Source: Rotaria sp. Silwood1
Taxonomy: Eukaryota; Rotifera; Eurotatoria; Philodinida; Philodinidae
Length of the DNA stretch: 64,000 nt
NCBI GenBank assembly: GCA_905250075.1
Contig: CAJNOP010000022.1
Location: 2,443,981-2,507,980 of the forward strand
Direction of reading: 5' to 3'
Part shown: piece by piece, positions 13,511 to 25,269 of the stretch
Layout of the letters: each line of letters starts with the position of its first letter
Position numbering within the stretch: the first letter of the stretch is position 1
Program-made: the position numbers and the translations under genes
The notes under the pieces: generated by a model
What the model saw: the letters and a program-made list of their open reading frames with translations, nothing else
Database searches by the model: none
Told to the model about the DNA's origin: nothing

Positions 13511-13816
13511 ATGGGTATATTCTATTCATTGATTCATAGTTTAATTTCAAATAATGAAAATATCAATGATAAAATTCAAAAACCGTGTGGTCAACCAGGT
13601 TGTTGTTCTTTACATCCACATGTGAAGCAACAAAAGTTGCATTTTCAATCAACATTAACACCTAACATCATAACTCAAAGTAATTCCATATATCCAAGAT
13701 CAATTTATACTGAAATTTCTATGAATAATTCAAATATTTGTCAAGCTTCATCAGTCAAACGAAATCAACGTCGAATAATATCCAAAAATGAAAACCAAAC
13801 AAGAAGACGAAAGTAG
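13511..13816 (+). CDS. small uncharacterised protein, 101 aa
   Basis: I do not recognise this protein. It is a single open frame from ATG to TAG with the codon choice of the surrounding genes (CCA, CAA, TCA, ACA) and a polyadenylation signal AATAAA at 13927. The N-terminus MGIFYS has glycine at position 2 and serine at 6, compatible with N-myristoylation. A cysteine cluster (PCGQPGCCS, about residues 25-33) follows, and the C-terminus is strongly basic (KRNQRR, TRRRK). There is no signal peptide or membrane segment. It converges on the Shisa-like gene. It could be a lineage-specific gene or a fortuitous ORF. Confidence 0.45.
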   Translation: MGIFYSLIHSLISNNENINDKIQKPCGQPGCCSLHPHVKQQKLHFQSTLTPNIITQSNSIYPRSIYTEISMNNSNICQASSVKRNQRRIISKNENQTRRRK

Positions 13817-14277
13817 ATTAGTTTTTTTTATTGATTTTATTATTCAAAACTAAAAAAAAATAATCCTATAATCATATGTTATGTAATATATCAGTTTTAT
13901 AACAAAATTGTAATTTTTGTCTATTAAATAAAGATAAAGAAAAATTACTTGAACATATATTGTTTGTTACGAATAAAAGTCTAACTTAAAAAAAAAAAAA
14001 AGATAATAAAACAAAAGTGAAAATTCTCTGTAAAGCATTATTTCAATTGATCAAAGATAAAATTTCATAAAAAAATTAATTTCATTTGTTAATAAAAATA
14101 TGGATCAAATGAAATGAACAGAGATTCTTTTTTCAAATCAAAACATATATATAGAATACATAATGAGAGTAAAAAACAAAAAAATTCAATATAAACACTG
14201 TTCCAAGATTAGTAAATGTGTTTAGACTAGCTAAAAAAAAAGTTCAAATGAAATGTACATATTTTCAATTTCAAATA
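13817..14277. other. convergent 3' flanks
   Basis: Short spacer between the small ORF and the 3' end of the minus-strand Shisa-like gene. Apart from AATAAA at 13927 on the plus strand I see only AT-rich sequence. Confidence 0.6.
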
Positions 14278-15623
14278 TTAAGCTTGAACAGAAGTATTTT
14301 GCTGTTCATGTTGATTAATTATCGGTCTTTCAACGGGTACATCTTGAGGAATGGCTAAATGAAATTTTTTTTGTTTTATTTTAGTGTTTTTTTTTAAAAA
14401 TTGTTATACAAATTTACCTGAATAATTATCATTCAATCGAGTAACAGCAGATGATTTACTATGTTTATTGTGTTCTTTTTGAAGTTTTTTATAATAGAAA
14501 AAGATAATAATACCAGCACCTGCTATCACAAGAATACCAACAAAAGGTAATATAACAGCAAGAGCTCGATTTAATGTTCGTGAATGATGATAATGTCTCG
14601 AATGACGATTATTATCAAATACATCATTTTGACCTTGACGGAATTCTCTTTTTAAAAAACATGAATCATAGAATATTCTGAAGAAAATTTAGATAAATAC
14701 AAACTGTGCATTGCAACAATATTGATAATTTGCAGATCCACAACAATATTCATCGTGTTGATTCATACCAGTACTGGCTGGTAATGGACATCGAAATTTA
14801 CCAAATGTATATCCATTATAATTTTGTTCATTATAACAAACAGAGCCACGACCTTTTTTTGTTTATTAAAATAAAATTCCATTAGCTCAAAAAACAAATT
14901 GTTTTTTTCTTTAGAAACTATTTACCATGTTGACCATCGAAATTATATGCTTTGTCACCTTTGCTGGCATAATGTTTAGCTACTTTTTGAAGAAGCGCTG
15001 GTCCACCATCTTCTCTGTTTGGTTGAATAAATTTGCCTTGAAGACTTATTTGTGATAGACAATGAATAGAATCATTCGATGGAAAAAAATATAGTAATTT
15101 TTATATTTACCTGCTTGGTGCTCCATTTTTTCCATTAACCACATTATTCTGATCTAATTGTCCATTCTGATTTGATACCCAATTTGGATATTTTGTATCG
15201 AACCAACCGACTGGTTTTTCACCAGAAAATGATGGTGGTTTAAATGCTGGACTATCATAAAAACCACGACTGCGAACTATTGGTGCTTGTCCTTGAGATG
15301 ATGCTAATAAATTATTATTTGATTGCTGTTGATTATTTCGATCATTAGAGACAGCCATATTTGGATTATTCGATGGAAGAAATTGAACATTATTCGAAGA
15401 TATGAATCTATCCGAGTTTCTTGATAAAATACCTGTATTAAGATTATTTCCATCTACTCCTTGTCGTCGCTGACGATTAACATTTCCTTCTCCTTTCCCT
15501 ACTAGGCATGTAAAAAAAAACCACTGTAAAGAATATAAAAGTTCTAATAATTTTTTTACCGATTGTGCAACAGATCAGTAGTAGTAATAGTGATATCAGC
15601 TGTAGAAACGAGACAACGACCAT
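14278..15623 (-). CDS. Shisa-like single-pass membrane protein, 6 exons
   Basis: Exons on the minus strand in order: 15560-15623, 15111-15501, 14926-15044, 14705-14852, 14418-14647, 14278-14354. Phases agree and give 342 residues. Exon 1 encodes a signal peptide (MVVVSFLQLISLLLLLICC). A low-complexity N/Q/S-rich ectodomain follows, then a cysteine-rich segment (about 192-240) with the pattern C-YN-F-CP-YCCGS-YCC, the Shisa N-terminal signature. A transmembrane helix lies at about 269-293 (ALAVILPFVGILVIAGAG) and the cytoplasmic tail is short. Vertebrate Shisa proteins retain Wnt/FGF receptors or modulate AMPA receptors; the partner here is unknown. The long spacer before the cysteine box is unusual for the family. 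Exon borders are by eye; signal peptide, cysteine box and membrane segment make the class call firm. Confidence 0.8.
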
Positions 15624-16188
15624 GATAGTTGAAGTATTTATAAAATTTTCTTTTCTTCTTCTTTCTTGCTTTTTTTCTGTCGCCTTGTGTATGTCAAAAA
15701 CGAAGTATATTTTAGTTCTTTTTTTTCTTCTTTTATTTCTTCTCTCGTCTCCATCTTACTCATCACCACCAACGTTCTCTTTTTTTTTTCTGAAGACCAT
15801 GACCTTTTTTTTTAATATACAACTTATATTTCTTTTTATTTCTCTGTTCAACTTTCTATTACGCTGATTTTTTTTCTCGTTCTACCTTGAATAATATTTT
15901 TTCATCGAACTTTCGTTCGTCGCCACTTTGTCCTTCTTTTACTATGCTGCCAGAATTATTTTCATAATATGACGCATTTTTTTTTCTTTGTCGACAAGTA
16001 TTGATCAGCATATATATATATAGACATTTTTTTTCTTCTGTCTTTTTTTTTGAAATGTAAGAACAAGAAAAAAAAGAGAACCGAGAAAGTCAACAATGTA
16101 GATATAATAGTCAGTTGAAATTCAGTAAAATGAGTAATTCAACTTTATTTATTCTATGAATATTTATGTATGAATAATTATAAAGGAA
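15624..16188. other. spacer between Shisa-like and RING genes
   Basis: T-rich sequence upstream of the Shisa-like start and downstream of the RING gene. The RING gene's likely polyadenylation signal (AATAAA on the minus strand) is at 16144-16149. Confidence 0.6.
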
Positions 16189-17484
16189 TCACATCAAAGC
16201 AGGAAATTCATCATTGAAAAGTAACATTTTACGACATAGAGGACATGTTCGTTCGATTTTAAACCATTCTTCAAGACACATTCGATGAAATGTATGATTA
16301 CATGGAAATGTTTCTGTTTTATTGGAATTTAAACTTTCAAGACAAATAAGACATTGATCTTCGGTTATTGCTGGTTCATTATTATTATTAGTAGTAGTAT
16401 TATGTTCTGTTTTTTTTGATAATTGTTCACGTTCTCGATAACGTCTAAATGTGCTCCAAAGTGCAGCAGTAACAGATTGTTCAGTGTTGTCTTCAACTGA
16501 ATTCTAAAAATGAACTAGAAAAGATCAGATAATTTATGAGATAAAAAATGATTTACTTCGATTTGATTTGTATCAATATTGTTCTATTCAAAAAGAGTAA
16601 AAACATAAATCATAGTTTGAATATAGAAAAAAAAAAATGTTAACTAACTTGCTTTGACGGGTATTTACTTCGAACAATATTTAAAACACCTTCTTCAATT
16701 TGTGATAAAGAAAGTCCAGCTAATGTTTGTCGTTCTTGTCGATAAGCATATAAAGCTTCAGTAAAATCCGATCTATTAAGAAAATAAATATTCATAATAA
16801 GCAATCCAATTTTACTGACCTACATTGAATATTCTGGATTAGTTTTTGTGAAATACATCATGAGTTTATCAAATGTTGACAAATCAGAAGGTTCTCTTGG
16901 TAGACCAGTAGTGGTCTTATTTCTTGGATTCTTAAAAGAAGAAATATTCTATAAAATCTTCTTTGTACAATGATTTTTTTCATTTTTAGTTTTCTGCTTA
17001 CAATAACTTTTAAGATATTTTTAAAAAACTTTGAGAAGTGTAAAGTTCGAGCTGGCGTATAATCAACGCCAATACTCTCATGTGCACTTTTTGACCAAAG
17101 GAAGTTTATTTTTCATTCATATTTATTCATTTCAAGAAAATTTAAATCAAACGTTGATTATGTCTTTAACTCTCTTAAGAAAGAGAATCAAATGAAATTT
17201 TGTTCATTATGAAACACTTCAAATTAACAGCAGCATTTAGTATTCATATCTATTCTTATGAGTGACATGCATACTTCAATGGTTATACGCTTTTTTGAAC
17301 ATAAGTACAAAAAGTTATCTCAATTGATTCGAATAATAATTAACAAATAATATATTGAATAATAAAGAAAAACAATTGAATCTCTGAAATCCTAATCAAT
17401 AAACATACATCCTACACATTCTGAATCAATATTCTATACCTGTTTTCTATTTTTATCGCCATGTCTACGTTGTTCTGAGGCCAT
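16189..17484 (-). CDS. RING-H2 finger protein (probable E3 ubiquitin ligase), 5 exons
   Basis: Exons: 17440-17484, 16824-16930, 16649-16772, 16557-16583, 16189-16503, all in phase, 205 residues. The C-terminus carries a complete RING-H2 finger with ligands C152, C155, C169, H171, H174, C177, C188 and C191 (QCLICLES, FPCNHTFHRMC, CPLCRKM). Such fingers recruit an E2~ubiquitin. The N-terminal part is hydrophilic with no membrane segment, so a soluble ligase is expected, but I cannot name the orthologue or substrate. A 27-nt microexon (nine codons) is supported by phase-0 splice sites on both sides. The first intron (16931-17439) is about 500 nt, long for this window. Confidence 0.8.
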
Positions 17485-17734
17485 ATTTGTATTGATAAAT
17501 GTAATAAAAAATGAAGACTGTCTAGAGTAAATAATATATCAACAAATATATTTATGACCAACTTCCAGTGTTTTATCTGTATTAGTCTTTTCTTTTTTAT
17601 GACATCCAAGAAAAAAAAATAAATGTATATGTAGCAAAAAGACAAGAAAAAAAAGGAAGTGTAACACGGACAACTAGAATATGAAAGATAGAAGATGATG
17701 ACGACGATGAAGTTAAATAAACAACATTGATTGA

Positions 17735-20700
17735 TTACACTTCTTTAGGAATAACATGTTGATTGATAATATCAAATATTTGTTTTCGTTTTGATGAACC
17801 CATTGAATTTTTTTCACACCAATTTGCAAATGTTGATGATGATTGAAAATTAATTGTTGGTGAACGATGTGCAAAAAAACTTTCCATATATTGTAAAATA
17901 TATAAACCACAATCAAAATAGTTCGGTTGTTGTGGTACAGCTGCTTCAATAGTTGGTATTGTATCTATATTAAAGATTTTTCTTGCTAATGATCTAACTG
18001 GTAAAGTTTTTTTATGATCATATTCAAGTTGAAGAAATTCACGTAAAGTAGCTGCAACACGATTTTTTGACCCAGAACGTAATGAATCAAACATAATTAT
18101 TGCTGGTGTTTGAGAACGATTTTTAGGATTAGTAGTTGTTTCATTATCAGTTTTTATATGATTATTATTGTCTATTATGACTTCATCTGCTTCATCAAGA
18201 ACTTCAATTAGATGAATATTAGATGTTGAAGATGACGATGCTTCACCGGGAATATTATTATTAACAATAGGTTCAATTATACATTCCGTATTTTTCTTCT
18301 TTTTCAAGTTTAATCGATTGTCTAAATGAGAAAACAAAAACATATTTTAAAAAAAATATTCAAACTCCAGATGAGTTATGCCAAGTTCTTTGAACTTCAA
18401 TACTGATGAATTTCAAAACGATTCTCAATAGACGTTTCATAAAAACAGAAATTTTATGCGATTTTTTATTGACCCCATCTGTAAACAGGTATTCATTCAA
18501 ATCTACTCTGATATGAATTCAATTTTACCTGTTAATGTCTTACCATGATTATCATCGTCATCACTGATTAAATCACCTTCTGTTGGAACATTATTATGAT
18601 ATTGGATGACTACAATATACCAATGAGCTGTTTGATTGATTGGTAAAATAAGATAATCTTTTGAAAATATATCGACATCACGAAGCCATCGTTTAACACG
18701 ATTATAACGTCGTTCAGCAGCCCTTTATTTTAATATAAAACATTTTATAACATAAAGATACCATCATTTCAAACTCAATATTCATGGAGACAGAAAAATA
18801 AATATACTATAGGAATTTACGAAATTTACCTTTTAATAGCATATATCTTATTCTAGTAGCATCAGAAGAGTACCATAGTTTAGAAAATATCAGGTAGATC
18901 TTTCACAATCGGTTTCTCTTCCTTTCATTCGTTTCATTTTCTGATTAAAAAAAATAAATAGTTTAAAACATTCTAATACTGAGCCGAGATGGCTGAGTGG
19001 TCACATATTCACAATCTATTAAATTGAAATCTCGATGCCACCAGTTCTAAAATGATCCTGGATCAGTTACTAACGGCTATTTGTCTTGAATTATCCGTTC
19101 GATAGACATACTGACTAGATAGTTACATAAATTGGTCCGTATAACTAGTGCGTGATTAGTAAGTGTTGCATCTAGGAGCCAAACAATTGAACTCTAAGTA
19201 AGGTTAGCCTTCTGATCAAAGTCAGAGCTTTTCGTAACATAAATCGAAAAATGTTAACCATTGTGCGAAATGACATCTACAAAGCAGAGATGTCCATCGC
19301 GGCGCTGCCGCGCCGCCGCCGCTGCCGCTGCCGCTGCCGCGGTGGCGGTGGCGGCGCGGCAGCGGCAGGTTTTTAAAAAAAATCACCGCGGCAGCGGCGC
19401 GGTAGCGGCAGATTTTTTTAAAAGTCATCGCGGCAGCGGCGCGGTAGCGGCAGGTTTTTAAAAAACCATCGCGGCAGCGGCGCGGCAGCGGCAGGATTTT
19501 TTTGGAGGACATTGAAAAACTGTATGAATTTAATAGAATTTCACGATTTACAAATGAAACGCCCTGATATTGAATAAATCTGATGGACTAGTACCCATAT
19601 CTCTGGTCAAATATAGTCACAGCAGTGAAATTAGAAACACTTTTTTGAAAATCGTCGCGGCAGCGGCGCGGTGGCGGCACGTTTATTTTATAATTCATCG
19701 CGGCAGCGGCGCGGCAGCGTTTCTTTTATAAGTCATCGCGGTGCGGCAGCGTCGCGGCAACATTTTTTTATAAACCGCCGCGGCGCGGCAGCGGTGCGGC
19801 AGCTTTTTTTTTCTAAGGCCGCGGCGCGGCAGCGGCAGATTGTCAGCCGCGATGGACATCTCTGCTACAAAGCCGTATGTACAAATTGTTGATGATTATA
19901 ACAAATTTTGATTACTCAGCATTTATTTTATTCGGAATCGTTGCTGTTTTTTTTGTTTATGATTATATATTTTTCAAAGATACTATTATAATATTAATGA
20001 CAATACAAAATATATTTAAGATTATGGTTGTATAAAGGTATTCTAATTTTCTATTTAATATAAATATTAGAAAACTAAACTTACGAAGTATTGAGAATAT
20101 CATCATTGCCTTTTCGTGTTAATCTTGTATAAAAAAATGAGTTAAATAAATATGTACGTTTACGATCTTCTTCAGAAAGTTTTTCATAATAAATATATCT
20201 ATTAAATAGACAATATACAGGTATTGTTTTATTTTAAAAAAAATCATGATTATACTGCAAGTAAAAGTCGATGATATTGTCATTGAGAAATTCACCCTCG
20301 TTCAAACATAATAAATCATCACAGGATAAATCAAAACGTATTGCATTATTATTCAAACCAACAGTTTTTGGNNNNNNNNNNCAGCAGTACATTTGAAGTT
20401 AAATCTACTCTTGGTTTTCGTACCAAAATAGAGCTTTTTCTAAATAAAAACGATTGAGAAAGTTGGTCGTTCTTACTATCTGAATGTTTTGCAACGACCA
20501 CAAAATGTTTTTCTGAATTACTTTCTCTGCTAAATTTCAGTGATCTGAAATATATCGAATAATGCAAAAAGAATTCAGTTCATGCATAGTGTCTGAAGAT
20601 AACAACTGATTTTCTTAGAAACTAATATGAGAGCAGATTGGACTTTATAGAAATTTCACTTTTTAAAAACTCTTGATTACAATGTCACATGTAGGTTTAA

Positions 20701-22373
20701 CAAATTTTGTCATATTTGGTATTGGTAGCGTTCGGTACACTACATTTTAGTCTATTTATATTTCAAATTCTTCTCTTCATGTAGTTCAAAGTGATTCAGC
20801 AGTGTTTGTTTCAAACTTTTCCTCGTTTTAAGTTTCGTTCTGGAAAAAAAAAACTTTCTAGTTCAGAGATTGCTCTTTCTCACAAAAAATTTTGATTAAT
20901 TTAGAAGTCAGCAATATGGTACGATGAAGGGCGAGGATCTATCTACGAGCTGAATTTTAGTTCGAAATTCTATTATTTGTTTCTTCAGTAAAATGATTAG
21001 AACATAGCTCTAAATGTCTACAAGTACGAACCCTTTCAGGTTTTCTAGCATTACCAAGACTTCCTTGTGAGCTCAAAAGGCAGATTACAGTTGCGGTAGT
21101 TCTCTCGTTATTAAAATAAATAAAATCTTTCATCTTATTAAAGATTTCTTGAAACTGTTTAGACGATTTTGAATAAAAAAATATTTCATACATTTACTAT
21201 AATGCTCAATTTATGTCAAACAATGTAAATTTCCTTCCACCAACAAAGCAATAAAATTTATCAATTGATCTATTTTCGTTATTCTTAATAGTTTAAATTC
21301 TATTATGAAAACTATAAAGATTAAAAGTTGTCTCTTATTCTAATTTCAATAGACATTTAAGACAGATGTATTCTACAAAACATAACATACAAATCATTCG
21401 CATGAATTACAAACGATGTTGTTATTGAACCCAATGCGGATACTTTTGCAAATCGAGATAAATTGTAAATTTCTTGAGCCCGTGAACCATTAATACAGCA
21501 AATATTCTATGAAAATATAATAAGAAAAACATGTATCTTTTATATATATATATATAGAAGACAAAAAACTTCACATACCATTGTTGAAGATTTTGCTTTT
21601 AAATAATAATAAATTGATGCTATGTTTATTTTTTCTTTTTCTGGTGAAGTTTTTAGACAAAGAACAATGCGACGTCGTCTTTCATCTAAATAAATATAAA
21701 TATTAAATTAAAGAAAATTATGTATTCATTTTGTTTTTGAACCTTTTGAATTTGGATCAAATCCTTTTCCATGTTCATCCGTTGATGGAATATATTTTGC
21801 AAAAAGATCAGCAAAGTCCGGACGAACTTGAATAAATGCAGCTGGTGGTTGTGATTGAAATGAAAAAAAAAATGATATGATGTCTGAATAAGCTAATTTT
21901 ATATTAAGATTAGCATAACATTCGCCTAAAATTAAAATTATTTGTTAATTTTTAACTTTCATTTTTTTTTTTTAATTTACTTTTAAGTTTTAATTCAAAT
22001 TCTGTTTCTTTCATCAGAATAATTTCTGATTCAACATTAAATTCTATAATACCAAAACGAACTGCTGAACAACCAAGTTCATAATTTTTTTTAATTAGTT
22101 CAGAATGTTTTATTGTTAATTCTGGTATACGCATTATATCTTTACGTTGAACGATCCAATCGGATGCTTGAGATGTTTCAATATTATTATCACCATTAAC
22201 TAAACTTGGTGATGGCCGTTTTATAGGACTAGCAACAGGTATACTCATTTTATAATTATTACCATCATCGTCATCACTCAAACAAATAACTATAGAAAAA
22301 AAAAAAAATAAATCATATTGTAATACAAGATATAGAAAATACCTTCTGGTGGTGTTTTGGATTTTTTAGCCAT
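17735..22373 (-). CDS. SENP6: SENP6/SENP7-type SUMO-specific protease, about 10 exons
   Basis: Ulp1-family cysteine protease that trims SUMO chains. Exons: 22343-22373, 21981-22289, 21743-21925, 21579-21685, 21391-21506, about 20382-20544, an assembly gap, 20256-20371, 20085-20198, 18544-18722, 17735-18321. The catalytic domain is split as in SENP6/7: LNEGEFLNDNIIDFYLQ, FNSFFYTRLTR, catalytic His in NQTAHWYIVV, an acidic insert, Asp in IIMFDSLR, then Gln and nucleophile Cys in QPNYFDCGLYILQY. A SUMO-interacting-type motif VICLSDDDD lies near the N-terminus. The start at 22373 (MAKKSKTPPE) is chosen because two further spliceable exons upstream (22465-22532 and one starting at 22586) stay in frame but reach a stop without another ATG, so they are probably 5' UTR. 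SENP6 versus SENP7 is undecided; vertebrates have both. Confidence 0.88.
18982..19080 (+). repeat. tRNA-Ser-like relic (tRNA pseudogene or SINE head)
   Basis: The segment contains TGGCTGAGTGG, a good match to the polymerase III A box (TRGCNNAGYNGG). It continues through an anticodon-arm-like TTGAAATC (TGA, Ser-type). The expected B box is decayed to AGTTCTAAA and acceptor pairing is poor. It is therefore a pseudogene or the head of an old SINE, not a working tRNA. Confidence 0.4.
19277..19872. mobile_element. GC-rich hAT-type MITE inside the SENP intron
   Basis: The direct repeat CTACAAAG at 19277-19284 and 19865-19872 flanks a 580-bp element (19285-19864). Its inverted termini read CAGAGATGTCCATCGCGGC. 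Both duplication and termini fit hAT rules. The interior is made of GCGGCAGCGGCGCGG-type units separated by short T/A runs: four or five copies in the left half and four or five in the right, with a small AT-rich centre (about 19510-19650). Its composition contrasts sharply with the AT-rich intron around it. Confidence 0.9.
20372..20381. other. assembly gap (10 N) inside a SENP exon
   Basis: Ten N bases lie between ...GTACTGCTG and CCAAAAACT (minus strand). Coding reads in phase 0 on both sides, so a gap of exactly 10 would break the frame. The true missing length must be a multiple of three or include an intron. Confidence 0.95.
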
Positions 22374-22689
22374 TTGTCCGTTTGTTATTATTAGTGCATG
22401 ATCACTTCGCTACAGAAAAAAAAATATAATATTTTCATTTGATAAGGTGATTGTTTCTCTTTACTTTTCGACTACTATAAAAAGAAATTGGTGGGTTTTC
22501 CTTTGTTGACGACAGTTCGGCAGTTCGAATTTCTAAAGTAGAAAACTTAGATGTAGAGTTTCCAGAGAAAAAAAAACAATCTTACGTAAATGAAGAGAGT
22601 ATTGAGTTGAATTTGAAGACAGTTTGCTGAGAGTGATGTATCAAACTTCCAGTATTGTACATTCGAATAAAAACAAACATACGAAATTT

Positions 22690-25269
22690 TCTATTTGACT
22701 CGATCGATACAAAGGACTGACCAACTATGACTCATCCAATAATGTTCTTGGTTGATGTTTATCAACAGATGGCGTACTATATACAGATTGCAACGATAAG
22801 ATTATTATTATCTTGTGCGAAATATAATTTTCATAAATATATTTTCAAAGTATGTGCCATAAAATGAAGTTTATTGAAAATCTTCATGAGACAAAAAAAA
22901 AAGAATTGATTGCATTTTTCTGGAAAATGCTACTGTACAGAAGTGCTTTGCTTTTATTCAATATCATTGTACTAGAAAAATTATGAATATAATTTCATCT
23001 GAATGTAGGACGATCATAAGTTCAACAAATATACGTACGATACTTGTAATTTAACTTGTCTTTTAACAAGTATATTTCTCCATGTATTTGTACTTACGCT
23101 TTAAAACAGTACTTCGTATTTTTACTTGATGTTCAAATATAATAAAAGCAGAAATCGATAACGATCGAAAATGCTTTCTTCAATAAATTTGATTTTTTTC
23201 TATGTCAAGCTATCATAAAAGGTGTCGAAAAGAAAGTTCTGATAGACATTAGCCATTTAGTAATTCTTTTTATCTATTCATATCATGAACAATCATACTA
23301 TTTTCATATTATTCAATAGCACATTTTAAGTGTTACAAAATAATATAAAAACATGCAGAAACAAACAGTGGTCACAAAAAGAAATCCAAAGAAAACTATA
23401 TTCAACACATGATTTTGTATTTTTTTTGTCTGATGTTTAGTAGATTTTCATTAAAAAAAATACGGTTTAAATAAAACTAATATGATATTCTGAATCAGCA
23501 TTCAAAACTGAGTGGATTTATATCTATTTCAAATATTCTCACAATTTCTTTGTTTAGAAATTCATTCCTGGTCGTCTTCAACATCCAGTAAAAGAATGAG
23601 TTAATAAAAAATAACTTTGACAGTGTGAATTAAGTTCTTAGGCTATATGACGATCGCAGAACTCCAAATAGCAGATGAATAAGAAATAAAAAAAGAGTTT
23701 TTATGAAATTAAATTTGTGATCCAACCTTTAGGGAAACTACAGGTAAATTTTTCGACGAAAAGAACAAGTTGCGAAAATTTTTGAAACACATTCAAGTTC
23801 ACTCTATTGTTGATACTGATTCAGAAAATCATATTAGTTTTTATTCTAGCCGTATTTTTCTAACCAAAACCCACTAAATACACAGCAAAACAATAACAAA
23901 ATCATATCGCGAACATAGGCTTCCTAGGATTTTTTAGTCCAATGAGTGATAATATGAGACAATATTGACACAAAATTTCAGTAAACAATCTGGGCAATGC
24001 TCGAAATTAGGGCACATGAGGACTAGCTGCTCCATTTGAGACCAAATCGAACAGTGTTTTGTCCATGGTATTTTTATACCATGTTGAAACCGTTGAAATG
24101 CGATATCGAGCCGTATGAATACTAATCTGATTGGCCTCCGAACTGATACATAAAAACAACTGGCCATCCTCAACAGGCAGATATAGTGTAGATACGGCAG
24201 CCATTGAATAATTCTTGCAGGGACCACTTTGGGATATCTTGATTGAGAGTTTAAGACGACAAAATTCATATTTCTGCGGAGAAAATTATTTCATCACTTA
24301 TCGATTTCTCTTTTGTCTTTAAAGTTATCTACCCCTAATAAGATTTTCAAGATTACAGTGACATCATCTGATCAGAAAGTAAACGACAATAAAAATATTT
24401 TAATCGAATTTTTTCCTCTCGTATTCTGATAGATTTACTGCAGGATATTTGTAAAAGTCATCTGTTTTTATTGCTCGAATTTCTATAAAACTATGATGGA
24501 TATCTATAAATGAAAATTCTTGTTCGGCTTATAATCATACATAAATATAGTTCTCAATGACATTAAGAATCATCTACGTGGATTCAGATTCATGCTCCAT
24601 GAGTCTCTGCAGATTATTGTTTTGCTGAATCTGTGAATCATTGATAGGTTTTTTTAAATATTGAATGGTACAATTTTAATATGGAATGTTGATGAAAGGT
24701 TTCTTGAATTTATCTTAGACTTCTTTAAAAGTTTTGATTAAACCATAAATTCTTTATAGCAATATTGAACTTCAAATAAATACAGTTTATTAGACATATT
24801 TTGATATGTAACTGATAATTTTAAAAAACTAATACGTTTAAAGTGAACATGTGCTTTAACAGAAACTTATAGAATCATCTGAAAGTTATCTAATCTATCT
24901 GGATGATTGATCGTTTCTAAATTGAACATCTTTCACTCTTCGTGCAGCAAGTTGGAAATATAAACAACCACTTTATATTAAAATCATAGATTTTCAAAAA
25001 TAAACAGAAATTCACAATTCATCTTAATTTTTATTAAATTCATCTATGTATTTTGTAAATGGGTATACTTAATCGAATAATCTTGAATCTTTAACACATC
25101 GTTCGTTGACAGCTATAGTAAAGTGTTCAGGAAAATATTTCAAATATTCAAAAAGACGCTCTATTGTATTGCAAATAAAAGCACGAATAGCGAGTTTTTG
25201 TATTTAAGGATAAATAGTAAATAGTTTTCTCAATTCAAAAGTGTAGATGTCAAGTCCACTTGATGAATA
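22690..25269. other. intergenic stretch upstream of the SENP gene
   Basis: No gene model is supported. Two overlapping minus-strand ORFs at 23934-24269 are less AT-rich than their surroundings but have no splice partners or recognisable domain. The rest is AT-rich, non-repetitive sequence. Confidence 0.5.

Larger units (their letters stand above)
18723..20084 (-). other. oversized SENP intron loaded with repeats
   Basis: This 1362-nt intron separates two exons of the catalytic domain with matching phase (TC|G). It holds a tRNA-Ser-like relic and a GC-rich hAT MITE, which explains its size against the 50-70 nt norm. Confidence 0.75.

Noticed and set aside
19222..19892. Alanine/arginine-rich ORFs on both strands in the GC-rich block
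   Set aside because: They are translations of the repeat units of a hAT MITE bounded by perfect 8-bp duplications, not genes.
20957..21193. Minus-strand ORF of 78 codons within the SENP gene
   Set aside because: Considered as an extra exon with an SP-RING-like cysteine pattern, but the neighbouring exons already join in phase without it and the similarity is weak.
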